From contig CM028326.1 of the NCBI GenBank assembly GCA_016647705.1, forward strand, positions 21,343,901-21,407,900: 64,000 nt of DNA, in the 5' to 3' direction. This document shows, piece by piece, positions 1 to 12,450 of this stretch (position 1 is its first letter; the number at the start of each line of letters is the position of its first letter). The position numbers and the translations under genes were made by a program. This DNA is from Eucommia ulmoides. Its lineage: Eukaryota > Streptophyta > Magnoliopsida > Garryales > Eucommiaceae. Under the pieces are notes generated by a model that saw only the letters and a list, made by a program, of their open reading frames with translations, made no database searches and was not told the DNA's origin.

Positions 1-11
1 TTGGGGGTATT
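1..11 (+). other. End of a polypurine tract (PPT) before an Athila-like 3' LTR
   Basis: The window opens with TTGGGGGTATT directly before an LTR start. The same motif precedes the Athila 3' LTR at 40389, so this is read as the plus-strand primer site of an element whose body lies to the left of the window. Confidence 0.7.
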
Positions 12-1427
12 TGATAAGTGTAATTTACCTATCTATTTCTAAACTGAACTAATTAGTTTTCGAGTATGTTTATTATGTTTTATTATGTTTTAATACGTTT
101 TTATGTATTTTTGTATAAATCAGGTGTGGGGGGTGAAAATGCATGAAAATGGATCATAAACGATCAAATCAGATCAAAAACGGTAGAAGAACAGTGGGAA
201 AACTAGCGTAAGGGCAAAATTCAGAACAACAGCCCACCGCCGCTACAGTCAAGATGCAAAGAAGGCCTAAATGTTGCTAAATATCCATCGCCACGACAGT
301 GAAACAACATAGTGGTCTTTGATCCCATTGTCATGTCTACCGTAGAGGCCGTGACCTAGCCGACATACTCACCGTAGTGATGGTGAAACCCACCGCCACG
401 GTGGTTACTCTGCACACAGTTTAGATATTTATTTAGATATTTTGGCTTCCTATTTATTCATTCTTCCTCTCTATTCGGCTAAAGAGAGCCCATTAGAGAG
501 CTCCTTAGGGTTAAGATATTTTGAGAGTGTTTTGGGGAGTGCTCAACCAAATCCGAAGGAGAAGAACATGTTGCAACGAAGAAGAAGCGATCGTTGAATG
601 ATTTTAGCGGCAAATCTTTGGACTGCGGCTAAGTTCTTCTATTTCTCTCTTTATTTTCTTAACTTAGGTAGGTCGTTGAGTATGTTTAGCTCGTTTCTCA
701 TTGTATAAATGGTTATGGCCATAAGCTAAACGAATTTTGTCTAGGGATTAATAATATTTATAAAAATATTGTTTGTTTGAGTTTGTGTTTCTTTAATGGT
801 TGTTCTTCGCTATCTCAATTGTGTTTACCATTATTCTTTGATTATATGCTTGTTTAGATATATAGAGAATACGGGGATTGACACTTGGGAAAGGTAACCC
901 CGAATTCGGACTAGGGTAAACACAAAGTAACGATCTAATAACCTAGGAGGGAGTTAGAAAGTATGCAATCAATGACGTTGGAATAAGACTCATGTGACCT
1001 AGTGTCATTAAGACGTTGAGAGGGATTTCTTCGTTGACACGAAGTCGCATATTCACTCGTCCTACACTTGGGAGAGGTGGCGAGTGAGTTTATGATACAG
1101 AGATTGTCAGATAGGTCGAGCGCCGTTATTGTAAACTAAACGAGACCAAACATGTTTTTGTAAATGAAGTTAATCCCTAGATAATCTTTTCCCCTAAACA
1201 TTTCAAAATAATATTAGTATAATTAGTTTAATTAACTTAGTATTAGTATTAATTAATTATAAACTCAATTTATATCGCTTAAATAAAGTTAGGTAATGAA
1301 AATCGCAGTACTCGATAATAATCTCAACCAATTCCTGTGGATAAGACAACCCCTACTCCTTCTCATCTAAACTAAAACTTGACCTGTACACTTGCGGTGA
1401 AAGTGACGACGTTACATTCTGCCACCA
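12..1427 (+). mobile_element. Athila-like LTR (3' LTR or remnant), family A
   Basis: The LTR starts TGATAAGTG and ends GCCACCA, 1416 bp. It is the same family as the minus-strand LTR at 61420-62872 (same end, same segments around the TATA box) and a diverged relative of the Athila LTR at 14800. GC-rich half-palindromes of the CCACCGC...GCGGTGG type lie at about 228-405. A TATA-like CTATTTATTC follows at 450-459. The conserved ACACTTGGGA motifs are at 881 and 1064. It interrupts a Copia LTR: sequence resuming at 1428 matches 45764 onward. The target duplication (ATTAT at 1428-1432 on this side) cannot be verified because the left side is outside the window. Confidence 0.85.
934..958 (+). other. 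Conserved stem-loop in Athila-like LTR (family A copy)
   Basis: TCTAA (934-938) pairs with TTAGA (954-958), extended by a U-G pair. The 25-nt span is identical to the homologous hairpins at 15963-15987 and 61896-61920, where the paired bases change together. It lies downstream of the TATA box and so inside the predicted RNA. Confidence 0.55.
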
Positions 1428-2297
1428 ATTATACATATATACAAGATTCCATGAGAGTATAAACAAATATTCATTTAGTAGCCTTATTTGACTTTTATAA
1501 TAATTATTATTAATAGCATGGAGCCAAATCTATCTCATATATGATATGTATTGCTCCACCTAATTGTTGTCTAGATTTAGACAAATCATAGGTTTTATTA
1601 ATGATCATTATAATGGCTTTATACTCTTTATTCAAAATGACATAACTCTCTCAATATTTTGACCAAAATTAATGAATATTATATGGTTAAAAATCTAATT
1701 CAAATATATTTCACACCATATTAATTGCATGTCAGTAAAAATTGTTTGGGTTGTCCAATATGAACGTTTTCTTATAATACAGTAGCTAGTTTGAAAAACG
1801 TAGTCATGACCTTTCCTCACTTAAATGACTATATCTCACTCATATAGAGTCCAAATGAGGTGATTCTTTTTTTCTATGGAAATTTAATTCAATACTCTTT
1901 AAATAGGTGCTTAGTATTTATGTTTTAGATCTATAATTATTGTCCAAATATAGCCGTTTGTCCAAATAATCAATAGCTGCCAATAAAAATCATAGCTGGA
2001 CTTTTGTCTATTGAAAATAATATATCTATCTTAAATCTTGTCCAAATTAGATGTACCATATATGGTTGGAAAGCTTATTCAAATTTATTTTAAACCATAA
2101 TAATTGAATATGGGTCCTAATTAAATTATTTGGAAGATATGATCGATTTGCTCAGGAACAAAATTGCAGAATTTCTTGAATCTGTTGTGTATACTTGTAT
2201 TTAGGAGTCTTCTTTGCTTCTATTTTTTAGAGGACAAATCTCAACGGTCATAAGAACTTATTAATATATTTTAAGATGACATTATACCATCTTTGGC

Positions 2298-2308
2298 TAT
2301 AAAAATAA
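2298..2308 (+). promoter_or_regulatory. TATA box of the Copia 5' LTR
   Basis: CTATAAAAATA follows a conserved TTGG. The matching position in the 3' LTR (46675-46684) reads CTATATAAAT, so both copies keep a TATA element. Confidence 0.6.
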
Positions 2309-2743
2309 AGGCCAAAATAGCTGGGATAATCAAGAATCACATATAAGAGCTTACAAGGGATATATACCAAAGATCTTCAAGTTCTCATGTTATATTTTTT
2401 AGCAATATCATTTTGATTCTTATTATTACACTTCTTGTGTGATCATTCTTATAATTAAAGTTCATCTATCTTTTATTGAGTGATATTTGTAAAAAGCACT
2501 AAATACTAATGAGTCAAAATATTGTAATCTTTATAGAGAGTGTTTAAAGCTCCAAGGTTAATTTTTGTAAGTTAGATTACAAAACCATTAGAGTGTTGTT
2601 TTGAGAGATTTTACTTCATTGATACATCAAATCAAGATGATCCTCAAGGAACACTTCATCAAAGATCATCTCATGAAGAAATGTAAGAGACCAAAGGAGG
2701 ATCCTTTGGTTGTGACGGACCAATTTCGCCGGAAAGAAGATAA

Positions 2744-2885
2744 AATGAATGGTTTAATCTTCACCCATAAAATGATTGTGATAGGTGTAATCTTCATCCG
2801 TAACAAGATTGTGAAAGGTATGATATTTACTCGTAAGAAGATTAGTGATTGTATAAGATTTAATCTTTACCAGTAAGAAGATTAA
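2744..2885 (+). repeat. Hairpin-forming tandem repeat inside the Copia LTR
   Basis: About four units of roughly 33 bp, each of the form AATCTTC...GAAGATT or close to it. Each unit can fold into a small stem-loop on its own. The same array is at about 47125-47270 in the 3' LTR copy. Confidence 0.7.
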
Positions 2886-3158
2886 GGATTAGTGAATTAG
2901 AACTCTCCACCGGGAGCGCGGATGAGTAAAGTAGGCAAAACGATTTTGCCGAAGTACTATAAATCGCTTTTGTCTTGTGATTTGATTGTCTCTATCTCTT
3001 ACTCTTGACTTTAATTATTTTAATTTGATTGATTATTCCGTTACACATACAATCATAAGAACTAACAAGTTTGATTTGATATGTTAGTAGAAAGATTTTA
3101 CGAAAAGGTTTATAGATCCAATTCACACCTTTCTTGGATCAATCTTTGGGCCAATAAT

Positions 3159-3172
3159 TTGTATCAGAGCTC
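3159..3172 (+). other. Primer-binding site (initiator Met-tRNA type) of the Copia element
   Basis: TTGTATCAGAGCTC five bases after the LTR end corresponds to the TGGTATCAGAGC site used by most plant Copia elements, with one change in the first bases. Confidence 0.8.
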
Positions 3173-3244
3173 GACCTACGGGATCGAGCTTAACTGGTTT
3201 GTAGAAAAGATAAAAAACTTTTCTTGTCCCATTGTGCACAAGAA

Positions 3245-4260
3245 ATGAATACGGTGGGAAACTACAATCGAAATGTATCAAATGTAGAAAATGAACCAAA
3301 TAACTTTGGTCCGAAGGTTCAATCTTTTACATTTTCTATACTCATTGAGAATTATAATTTTGAAAGATCTATAATCATTGATATAGAAAATGATAACAAT
3401 GATAATGCTTATAATGATGATGATGCTAAACCAACACATGTTGGAACTGATAATTTATTACGTCTTATTCAATATTTTGCTAAAGAGAATTTTATATGGA
3501 AAAGAAAAATAAATTCCTTTGAAAATAAGGAAAATGGTTTCAAAAATTCAAGATTACATCTTTTTTAAAGTTATTTGGAAACAAAAGAGTTTTGTAATGT
3601 TGTCTTGGAAATAAACAACTTGATTGATAAAGTTAAATATTTTGATAATAAAAATGATTTTTTTTGAAAAATGATATAAATAACCTAAAAGATAATATTT
3701 CAAGTTTTAGAAATCTTAAAAATAGATTAAATAAAGATATTAAAAAGTCTAAATTTGAAAAAGAAAATATTTTCTAAAAAATATGATTTCTCGAAAGTGA
3801 ATATAATACTCTCGAAAATGATTTTGATTATGTTACTTCTATGAAATTTAATTTGGAAATGAATTTTGAAGATTTGAAGAAAGATCTCGAGAAATAAAAA
3901 ATGAAACTTAAGTCGATTGTTGAAAAACATAAAGATTTTTATTCTAAGAGAATTGGAGATTGCAATAAATGTTGTGTATCCTCTTCTAATCATTCTCATC
4001 ATATTGTCAATGATAGATTAGTATGGTCGAAAAATCAAGAATTATATATATCACATGTTAATAATCATTTTAGAAAAAATAATGATAATTTGAAATATAA
4101 ATATTATTATTGTGACAAGATTTGTCATTATAAGTTCTCATGTCCTTATTAGAAATATAACTTTGCGACTAACCAAAACAGATCCAAGATGATATGGATA
4201 TCGAAAAGGGATACAAAGTATAATATTGCAAAAGGTTATACCATCGTGAGTAGAAATCAC
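3245..4260 (+). pseudogene. Copia gag remnant (SIRE-like, with CCHC knuckle)
   Basis: Decayed frames follow the primer site. Recognisable parts are an N-terminal segment (3245-3568, first ATG at 3245), a Lys/Glu/Asn-rich heptad-like stretch with several stops (3600-3900), and 3901-4150 ending in YYYCDKICHYKFSC. That motif fits a retroviral zinc knuckle (C-x2-C-x4-H-x4-C) whose first Cys is now Tyr. A downstream IWISK tract near 4186 matches the IWVPK motif that follows the knuckle in SIRE-type gag. No protease, integrase or RT can be found after it, so the element looks gag-only or has lost pol. Confidence 0.55.
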
Positions 4261-4397
4261 AATGAAGTCAAGGATAAGATATCTAAATCGAATAGGCCAT
4301 ACAAAGTGGAATCTAAGTTTTCACATGTTGTAAAAATGAGCTTAATGGCCAAAAGAAGTTCAAAAACAGATATCAAAGATCCACTTCAACTAAGAAC

Positions 4398-4583
4398 TTG
4401 AACTATAAGAAGTTTGGAGGATACAAAAATGTTGAACTAAAAAATGTGTTGAAACCAAGAATCACTAGCGATGCTTATGACTACGAAGGTAAGTCCATTG
4501 TAACGGCAAATAAAGGTACATATAATTTTCGTACTCCTAAATTTATAAAATTTGTTAAAGCAATAAGATGCTTGGCTTGTTAA
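4398..4583 (+). pseudogene. Short unassigned frame downstream of Copia gag
   Basis: A 61-codon frame rich in Lys and Asn. I recognise no domain. It could be the last coding trace of the Copia element before its AT-rich noncoding part, or chance. Confidence 0.15.
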
Positions 4584-7500
4584 TTAAATAAGTCGGTATG
4601 TCTTTCTTGGATACACTCTTTAATGGTAATATTTATTGTTTTAAAAAACATGATGTGATGGTTCTTTAAGAACCACAAAAATGATTCATTACTATTTTAT
4701 TATATATGTTTTATATAATAATAACCTTATATGCATTAATTATGTGTAGTTATATTGTTTGCATTGACAAAAATTTAAACATGCATGCATTAGATTTGGA
4801 CATTATTATTTGCTAATATGTGATTCAATTGCTACTATATTTTTATGGTTTAAATTAACTTTTCATTGAATTATATTGAGTGTTTTAAATGAAATATATG
4901 TTCAAATATTTTTAAACACCTTAAAATTGATGAGTGTTTGGTAAAATTGATCAATAATATTTGAGAGATAATGGAAAAATTTGACCAGAATTTTTGACAA
5001 CCTTCACCGTTTTTGCTATAACTTCTATTCTATTTCTCGGATTGATTTAAAAATTTTTGTGTGTATTTAGACAATATTAAGAGTGTCTAAAACATATTTA
5101 AATGTTTATTTGATGAAAATTTAGATTGATTTAGTTATAATGCATTTGGAACATTTTCTGTCCAAGAAATAATTTGACAGTATTAATGAATTATCTCTAA
5201 AGTTGATTGTATTATTCCAAATGATCAACCAATGACTTCTATGAGTTATTTGGAATCTATAAACATGTTAAAAATTTATGTAATTATTTGGATCTATTTA
5301 TCATACATTTAATTGATAAATTTCAATTATAGACTAATCTAATTCATAATGAGTTGTAGGGTATTTTGTTGACTTATATATCATGATAAATGATAGAACC
5401 TATAATTAAATGGGTTAGTTTAATATCTCAAAAATTTTTATAGCTCATTAATTATATTTTAAATACATAAATTATTTCATGATAAGTTTTGAATCTTAAT
5501 TTGACAACTTGAGTTGGTGAAACTCAAAATTCAACATATATCTTATGTTTGATTGACTTTGGTTTTGATTTAAAGATTTAATCTTTTACACCATTATCAC
5601 AACTTGAAAATTCTAAATTCATGCATATGATACAACTAAATTTATTGTTTACTAATTGCATGAAATATTTGTAATATATATTAAACAATTGATATTATTT
5701 AATTTTAAGGAATATACATTATCATTAGTGACTATTGATAAATTTTTTACTTGAATAAACTATTATTTATAATTTTTTTGACAAATATGTTTCAAGAGTT
5801 CATATTATAAAAGTTTTATTCCTCTTTGTCAACGATTATGAAGATTCATAAATTGTTGGAACTCTCAAAATTTCAATGGACGATAAAGTTGAATTTTCAT
5901 TCAATCCAATAGTAACGAAGTTCAACCTAATTGAACAATCATTTTAGTTTTTATTGGTGATATTTATATATGATTGTCTATTAACTAACAATAACAATGT
6001 GATGTTGATGATATTATTACATGATTGAATTATTATCTTTGTCACATGAAATCTTTGTTGAATATACTTAAGATCATGTTACCGTATGCCGATATTGAAA
6101 ATGGATTTTTATTTCTTTAATATATATTTTGATAAAATGTAGTTATTTTATAAATATTGATATTCATAAAATAATTGATTCAAAATGACTTATGAAATTC
6201 ATGTAAAAATTCTTATTATAAAATATTTATACCTCACATGTAAAATTATTTTACTTGAATACTTTGCTTGACTAATTAGATTTAGTTTATCTTACTATTG
6301 ATATCACTATATATACATTTAATGATATGACATGATAAGATGATATGCTTAAAATTTATGTGATTAACTAATGTTCTGATAATTATAATTGATTGGTATC
6401 ATATGAGTTAAAGTATTTATAGAATTCTTTTCTGATTACTCATATGATGATAGATATATTATATTGTATGAACATAGTCCTTAATAATAATATCATCATT
6501 TTCATAATCTCATTTTAATCTCACTTTAATATTGTGTTATATATTCATATACAATGAGTTAATTTATTATGCAATCAAATTTTACATATTTATATAAGGA
6601 TTTTTTCCTATATTTAAAATCTTTATGATATTTTGAGAATTCACATTTTTGTAATTTAGTACATCGTTTTTAAATGATATGATTGCTATATACTTGGATT
6701 GCGTTTATCATTCATTAATTGATTATTGATTGACATACATAATTTATTTAAGAATAATATGAATGAATATGTATCCAATTGGTACTATGAATATAATTGA
6801 TGAGATATTTAATTTTAGTACAAAATTAGTGTATGCTAGTTGCTTAAATTAGTATATTCTTTATTTGCACTTATAACCCCTATTGTTCTTGAATGTTTAT
6901 ATATTCAAATCGAAAGATTTGAATGGTTTTGATATGTTAAAAAGTTGGTATCTTGTTATGTGGATTTTATTATAACATGAATGCATGTGCTTATGTAATT
7001 TATCTTGTTCATTCATATACTTTTGTTGAAAGTGGCAACGATATTGAAAACATGAATTATTTGTCTAAACGCTATTAATTTCAACAAATTGATATTTAAA
7101 ATTTAGTATTACCCTGTTTACTCCATTTTCATACTTTAATGATTATTTGTTTAAGAAGTAAATCGATTTAGTAAAAAATTTCATCAGTATCAATATGTAA
7201 ATTATTACTTGAGATGTTTATTTTTTGTAAGATTGAATATTAGTGCTATATTCAGGGGGAGCTTAATCTAAATTAGATAAATTTTATATATGAAACTTTT
7301 AGATTTTCTTGAACTTAATTTTTTTTTTTTTTTAAATGAGAATATCATCAATTGATATGCTTAATTGATATATTTTTATCAAACAATTGGTATATTATTA
7401 CCAACAATTGATGTATTTTATTTTGGTCTCAATTCTATCTCCAAATCGCATCATACTATTATATTTATAATATTTTTGATGATATCAAATGGGGAGAAAT

Positions 7501-7607
7501 AAATCAATTGAATATACATATATTATAAAAATGATATTTTTCACATAATGTATATATTTAGGGGGAGTTTGTTCATATAATTTATATAACAATCCATCAA
7601 AGGGTTG
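4584..7607. other. AT-rich noncoding internal part of the Copia element
   Basis: About 3 kb with no frame of note on either strand and no pol motif. It carries PPT-like purine runs at about 7255 (AGGGGGAGC), 7485 (TGGGGAGAAA) and 7560 (AGGGGGAG). The position between gag and a 3' LTR suggests filler of a non-autonomous element. I see no tandem repeat in it. Confidence 0.6.
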
Positions 7608-7632
7608 TCATCATAAAAAATGGAGAGATTAT
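7608..7632 (+). other. Candidate PPT of the Copia element
   Basis: A run of A then TGGAGAGAT directly before the inferred 3' LTR start TGTTATGTG at 7633. SIRE-like elements have a GGGGGAGAT-type tract at this place. Confidence 0.45.
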
Positions 7633-8277
7633 TGTTATGTGTTTTAATGACGTCACAATATGTATTGTGGTGATGTCAATATCAGTGATATGATGATATC
7701 ACATTTATATTATTAAATATAAATTATATGTTCCAATATATTTTAATTGAATTATACTTTGAGTGTACTAATCAAAGTGATATTTTAAATGCAGATATTA
7801 AGATTCAATTATTCATTGCATGTGCTAACCACTATAAAATTTTAAGTGTGAAATTAATGTATAATCTTAATATCAAGAGCACAAGACTTAAGTAAGATTA
7901 AGTCTATAAGGTTAAGTATATAAAATGTTATTCTTGAAGATATTATATACTTGACTCATTAGGATGCGCACACACATCGAGAGTGCATACATTCATGATA
8001 TTATGATTTGAACTTGATCATTATTTGAGTATATCATAATGAATGTGATTGGATTGTTCAACACATGATTATTTGGAAAATTCACATATTGATCACAATA
8101 CATTTAAATTGAGAAAATTAGTTTTCAGTGTAATCATAAAATACATTGCATGCATTAGTTGATCCAACGTGATAAATATACTCATGATATACTTGATTTA
8201 ATACATTCAACTTGTCAATTATATATTTATATCATGATATGATGTGTTCAACATACATTGCGTGCAATACTTGATTT
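7633..8277 (+). mobile_element. Copia 3' LTR, first piece
   Basis: Starts TGTTATGTG after a purine tract and is cut by the LINE insertion. It resumes at 14407. The matching part of the 5' LTR is outside the window, so the start is inferred, not aligned. Confidence 0.5.
8260..8277. repeat. LINE target-site duplication, left copy
   Basis: GCGTGCAATACTTGATTT, repeated exactly at 14389-14406 on the other side of the LINE. The 18-bp length is typical of target-primed insertion. Confidence 0.95.
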
Positions 8278-8342
8278 TTTTTTTTTTTTTAATATTTTTT
8301 TATTTTTTTCAAAACGAAAACTTTATTAATGAAAAGGAAAAA

Positions 8343-11300
8343 TTACAACCTTAGACGAGGAAGACCCTCTTGATCCTCACGAACATAAGAGATTACATCG
8401 CGAGGTAAGGGACTACCTAAAGAAAATAACAAAGGGCTAGACGAAACAATGTTAGCAAGACTATCAGTAACAAAATTACATTCTCGAAAAACATGAGAAA
8501 TCTGAATGTCAAATGATAGAATCCAAAATTGAACTGTGTTCCAAAGATAAGCAATCGACCAGATTGGGCTATCCTTCTTGATTGAATGAACCAAAGCTAG
8601 CGAGTCGTTTTCCACCAGCAGAGGAAGTTGGCCTAAACGCAAAGCTTCCTGAATCCCTAAGAACAACCCATGGAACTTCGCTAGGAAACTTGAACTAACA
8701 TTAAGGGGAGAGAAGAAAGCCCAACTAACAGCTCCATTACTATCTCAAACAACACCACCACAAGAAGACGTCATGGTCTCTCTCTTCAAAGCACCGTCCA
8801 CATTAAGTTTGAAACACCCCTTGGGCGGACGGGTCCAGTAACAAATTAGCGGCCGACGACGAATAACCTGCTTAATTGGACAACCCAACAGAACCAGAGA
8901 CTGAATCCCAAAAGAGGATGAAGCAGACTTAGATTTAGTCAAAGGACTTAACGCTTGAACCCAGTTCCTAACTTTGAAAATAATCAATTTATCAGACATG
9001 GAAATATCATCATAGAGAGAACGATTCCGATTTAACCAAATCTACCAATAAATCAATGATGGGATCAATGCCCCTAATTTATGAAACTGAGAACTCCCTT
9101 TTAATCTACTCCACCATAACTTAATACGATGTATTAAAGGTTGAGGAATAAAAGGAATATTAAAAAAGGAGCTAAAATACCGCCAGACCTTAGAAGCAAC
9201 CTCACTATCCAGAAAAAGATGTTGGATATTTTTAGTGGAACGAAAGAAGCAGCATCGACAACCCGAAACTAAAAACACTCCCATTTTCTGGATGATATCA
9301 TCGACTACAAGTTTGTTCTTCAAAAGCTGCCACATGAAAATCTTAATCTTCAAAGGAAACCGCATACTCCAAAGATTAGAATAAAGAGCATTTGGGATTA
9401 TCTCACTGCTAATAGCCCTCCAAGCAGATTTCATGAAGAATACTCCATTATTGCTAGGAAGCCAAATAAGAGAATCGGATTTCGATGACAATACTGGGAG
9501 GGAGCCCTCCAAGAAGTCCTGAGCATCATCTTCCAGATCTGGGGAGATCCATTCCTTGTCCTATAAGCAAATTTTGATAGAAGACAACGAGTTTGTAAAA
9601 TGAAGATCAATAGCAAGGATACCAAGACCCCAATCATCATGCCAAAAACTAGTTAGCTCTCCATTTCCAACTTTCCATCTCGATAAATGCATAAAAGTAT
9701 TTTTCGCCGATAATATATCTTTCCAAATTTTAGAACTCCCAATATGATCTTGCCACAGAGATAACGGGAGATGATTAGTGTATTTGGAGTACATAAAATC
9801 ACACCAGAGAGACTTCCCTTTCAGCAGAGACCAAATCCGTTTAAGAGAAAAAATCAGCTTTATATCTTTTAGTTTGCGAAGACCAAGACCACCGGAAGAG
9901 GTATCTTGATAGATTTTATGCCAAGCGACCCAGTGCCTTTTCTTACCTGAATTCGAGTGGCCCCCAAAAAAATTCGTAAACATGGATTCCATATCCTCCA
10001 AAATACTATTATGAACACAAGTGGATGCCAAAAGATGAAGAGGGAAGGAAGATAAAACATGCTTTAGAAGAACAAGTTTACCTCCACTAGAAAGAAGTTT
10101 AGCCTTCCACCCATCGACTTTCTTAGACACTTTCTCGATAAGACCAGCAAAGTGACTCGCTTTAAGATGACCATAGGTAAGGGGCACTCCAAGGTAAGTA
10201 CAAGGAAAACCACATTGACTAAAACCTGTGGAAAGGCCAATAGCCAAGCAACGCACATTAGGACAGTTATGATACAAATAGAAATTACTTTTTGGAGCAT
10301 TCACAAGTTGACCAGAGGCTAATTGATACTCTTCAAGCACCTACATTAAATTTCTAATACTGTGAGAACTTCCGTTGCAAAAAAATGACAGTATCATCTG
10401 CAAACATCAAATGGGACACCATAGGACAACGTCTTTTAGTTACAAAAGGTTGAACTCGGCCATCTATCATGGAACGATAGATATTTCGACTAAGAACCTC
10501 TTGAGCCAAGATAAATAGTAAATGAGAAATAGGGTCGCCTTGACGCAATCCTCTAGAAGTAGGAAATCAACCCTTATAAACCCCTTGAAACACCACTGAG
10601 AAATAAGTCGAGTCAAAATAGCTAGAAGCAGCAGTAATAAATTTCGAGCTGAAACCATATTGATTAAGTACCTCAATTAAAAAATTCTACTCGATTCTAT
10701 CATATGCTTTAGCCATATCAAGTTTGAGCATAACATTACGCCCCCGAATATCATTTCCCAAGTCTTTGACAAGCTCTTGGGCTAGCCCAATAGCTTCGGC
10801 TATGGACCTACCTTTAACAAAACCATGCTATTGAACAGAAATCAACTTGGGTAAAAGAGACGCCAGCCTGGTAGCTAACGCCTTAGAAAGATTTTATAAC
10901 AAATATTACATAAACTAATCGGACGAAAATCTTTTAGAGAAGAAGGTTGAGACTTCTTCGGAATAAGGACCAGTAAGGTACTAGAGAGAGTAGTAGGAAG
11001 AGGATTTCCTTTAAGAAAATAAGTAGCAGCTTCCCAAATATCTTTACCCACAATATCCTAAGAAGATTGGAAAAAACTTGAAGAGAGAGGATCCATACTT
11101 GGAGCACCGTCAATGGAGATGGACTAAAGGGCATCTTTGATTGCCTTCATCGAGAAAGGAGCCAATAGCATAGCAATATCCATATCCGTAACAATGCAAG
11201 GGATGGAATCAAAGACAGTGTCAGAAAAGGATACTGGGGCAAACGAGTATAAATATTTGAAAAACTTAATAGCAGCTTCATGAAATATATTGGGATCAGC

Positions 11301-12450
11301 CAAGCTACTTCTATCTTCATGGTGAATAGTAGACAAACAAAGAGGAGAATTACGCATTTTAATGGACGTATGAAAGAATTTAGAATTACTATCTCTCTTT
11401 GCTAGCCAATGCTCTCAAGATTTTTGTTTCCAATAGATTTCCTCTGTCTGAATAAGATTATTATATTCTGTAGTAGCTTGATCAAGTAAGTCCGATATAC
11501 TTTGAGACCAATTGGTTTGAAGTATAGAATCATAAGCTTCCACCCTATCATTCCAAGAATTTAACTCAACAAAAATGTTTCCAAACGTTTGAGCATTCCA
11601 AACTTTAAGAGCCGCCCTCATTGATTTGATGTTAAGACTCAAATGAAACAAAGGATTTTGATGAGAAGCCTTCCAAGACAATTTAACTACATCAAGAAAT
11701 CCCTCATGCAACGTCTACATCCGTTGAAATCGAAATAGCTTCGGACCATTATATAAAAAAGAGGAAGAGTGTAGAATCAACGGGCAGTGGTCCGAATTAA
11801 TACGTTCCAAATGCTAAACCCGACCATCGAAGGAATTACAAATCGTAGGTGAAACCAAGATTCTATCCAACCGAGAATATTGTCGAGATAACCCTTGACG
11901 ATTGTTACAAAAAGTAAAAGTTGACCTCGAGAACGGGGGGTCCACCAGCCTGGCTGAATTAATACATGTATTAAACTCTTGCATGGCACTCCAAGAAGGG
12001 GTTAAATGACCCAACTTCTCAAACATACTACGAACAACATTAAAATCTCCTCCCCAAATTATCAGAATAGAGACCGAGGTAGTTGTAATGAGAAGATCTT
12101 CCCAAAGAATTCTGCGTTCGATCTGAGAGAAACTAGCATAAACCACTACAATCAAAAACTCCAAATTTAACCAAGATAATTTACAAGCAATAAATTGACG
12201 ATGCGTACAAACAATTTGGACTTCCAGGTTATTCTTCCATAAAACCCAAATTTTACCCGACTCACCTTGATTAGAAACTGCGTTGTGTAACTTGATAGCT
12301 TTGTTTACTCTCCCCATGTTAGAATCATCAACCCATGGATCAATAACTCCTGCAAAGGAAACTTTTGAAGACTTCACAATTCGTTTTAATCTAGTAAAGG
12401 TGCTCGGGTTTTTGATACCCCTACAGTTCCAAAACAGAATGGAGTCAGAT
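8343..12450 (-). pseudogene. LINE ORF2: endonuclease, reverse transcriptase, RNase H
   Basis: Domains in order from the right. AP-type endonuclease at 12450-11814 has YAS, GGDFN and SRLDRIL motifs. RT at about 11130-10050 shows RQGDPIS and the catalytic FADD encoded at 10394-10405. The RT thumb is in 10340-9561, where YLGVPL is visible. The zf-RVT region is at 9512-9042. RNase H at 8999-8343 has ENDS and a trailing D-S-LA motif. The protein would nick target DNA and copy the LINE RNA onto it. Most pieces share one frame; stops at several places and at least two frame changes near 10550 and 10345 break it. Confidence 0.9.

Larger units (their letters stand above)
1428..3153 (+). mobile_element. 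Copia (SIRE-like) 5' LTR, right part
   Basis: This segment is repeated at 45764-47530, including the conserved CCGAACTAC/CCGAAGTAC block near 2950 and the end TTGGGCCA. It is followed at once by a Met-tRNA-like primer site, which makes it the 5' LTR of a plus-strand Copia element. The left part of the LTR is beyond the inserted Athila-like LTR at 12-1427. The two LTR copies differ visibly, by roughly 15 percent in sampled stretches, so the insertion is old. Confidence 0.8.
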
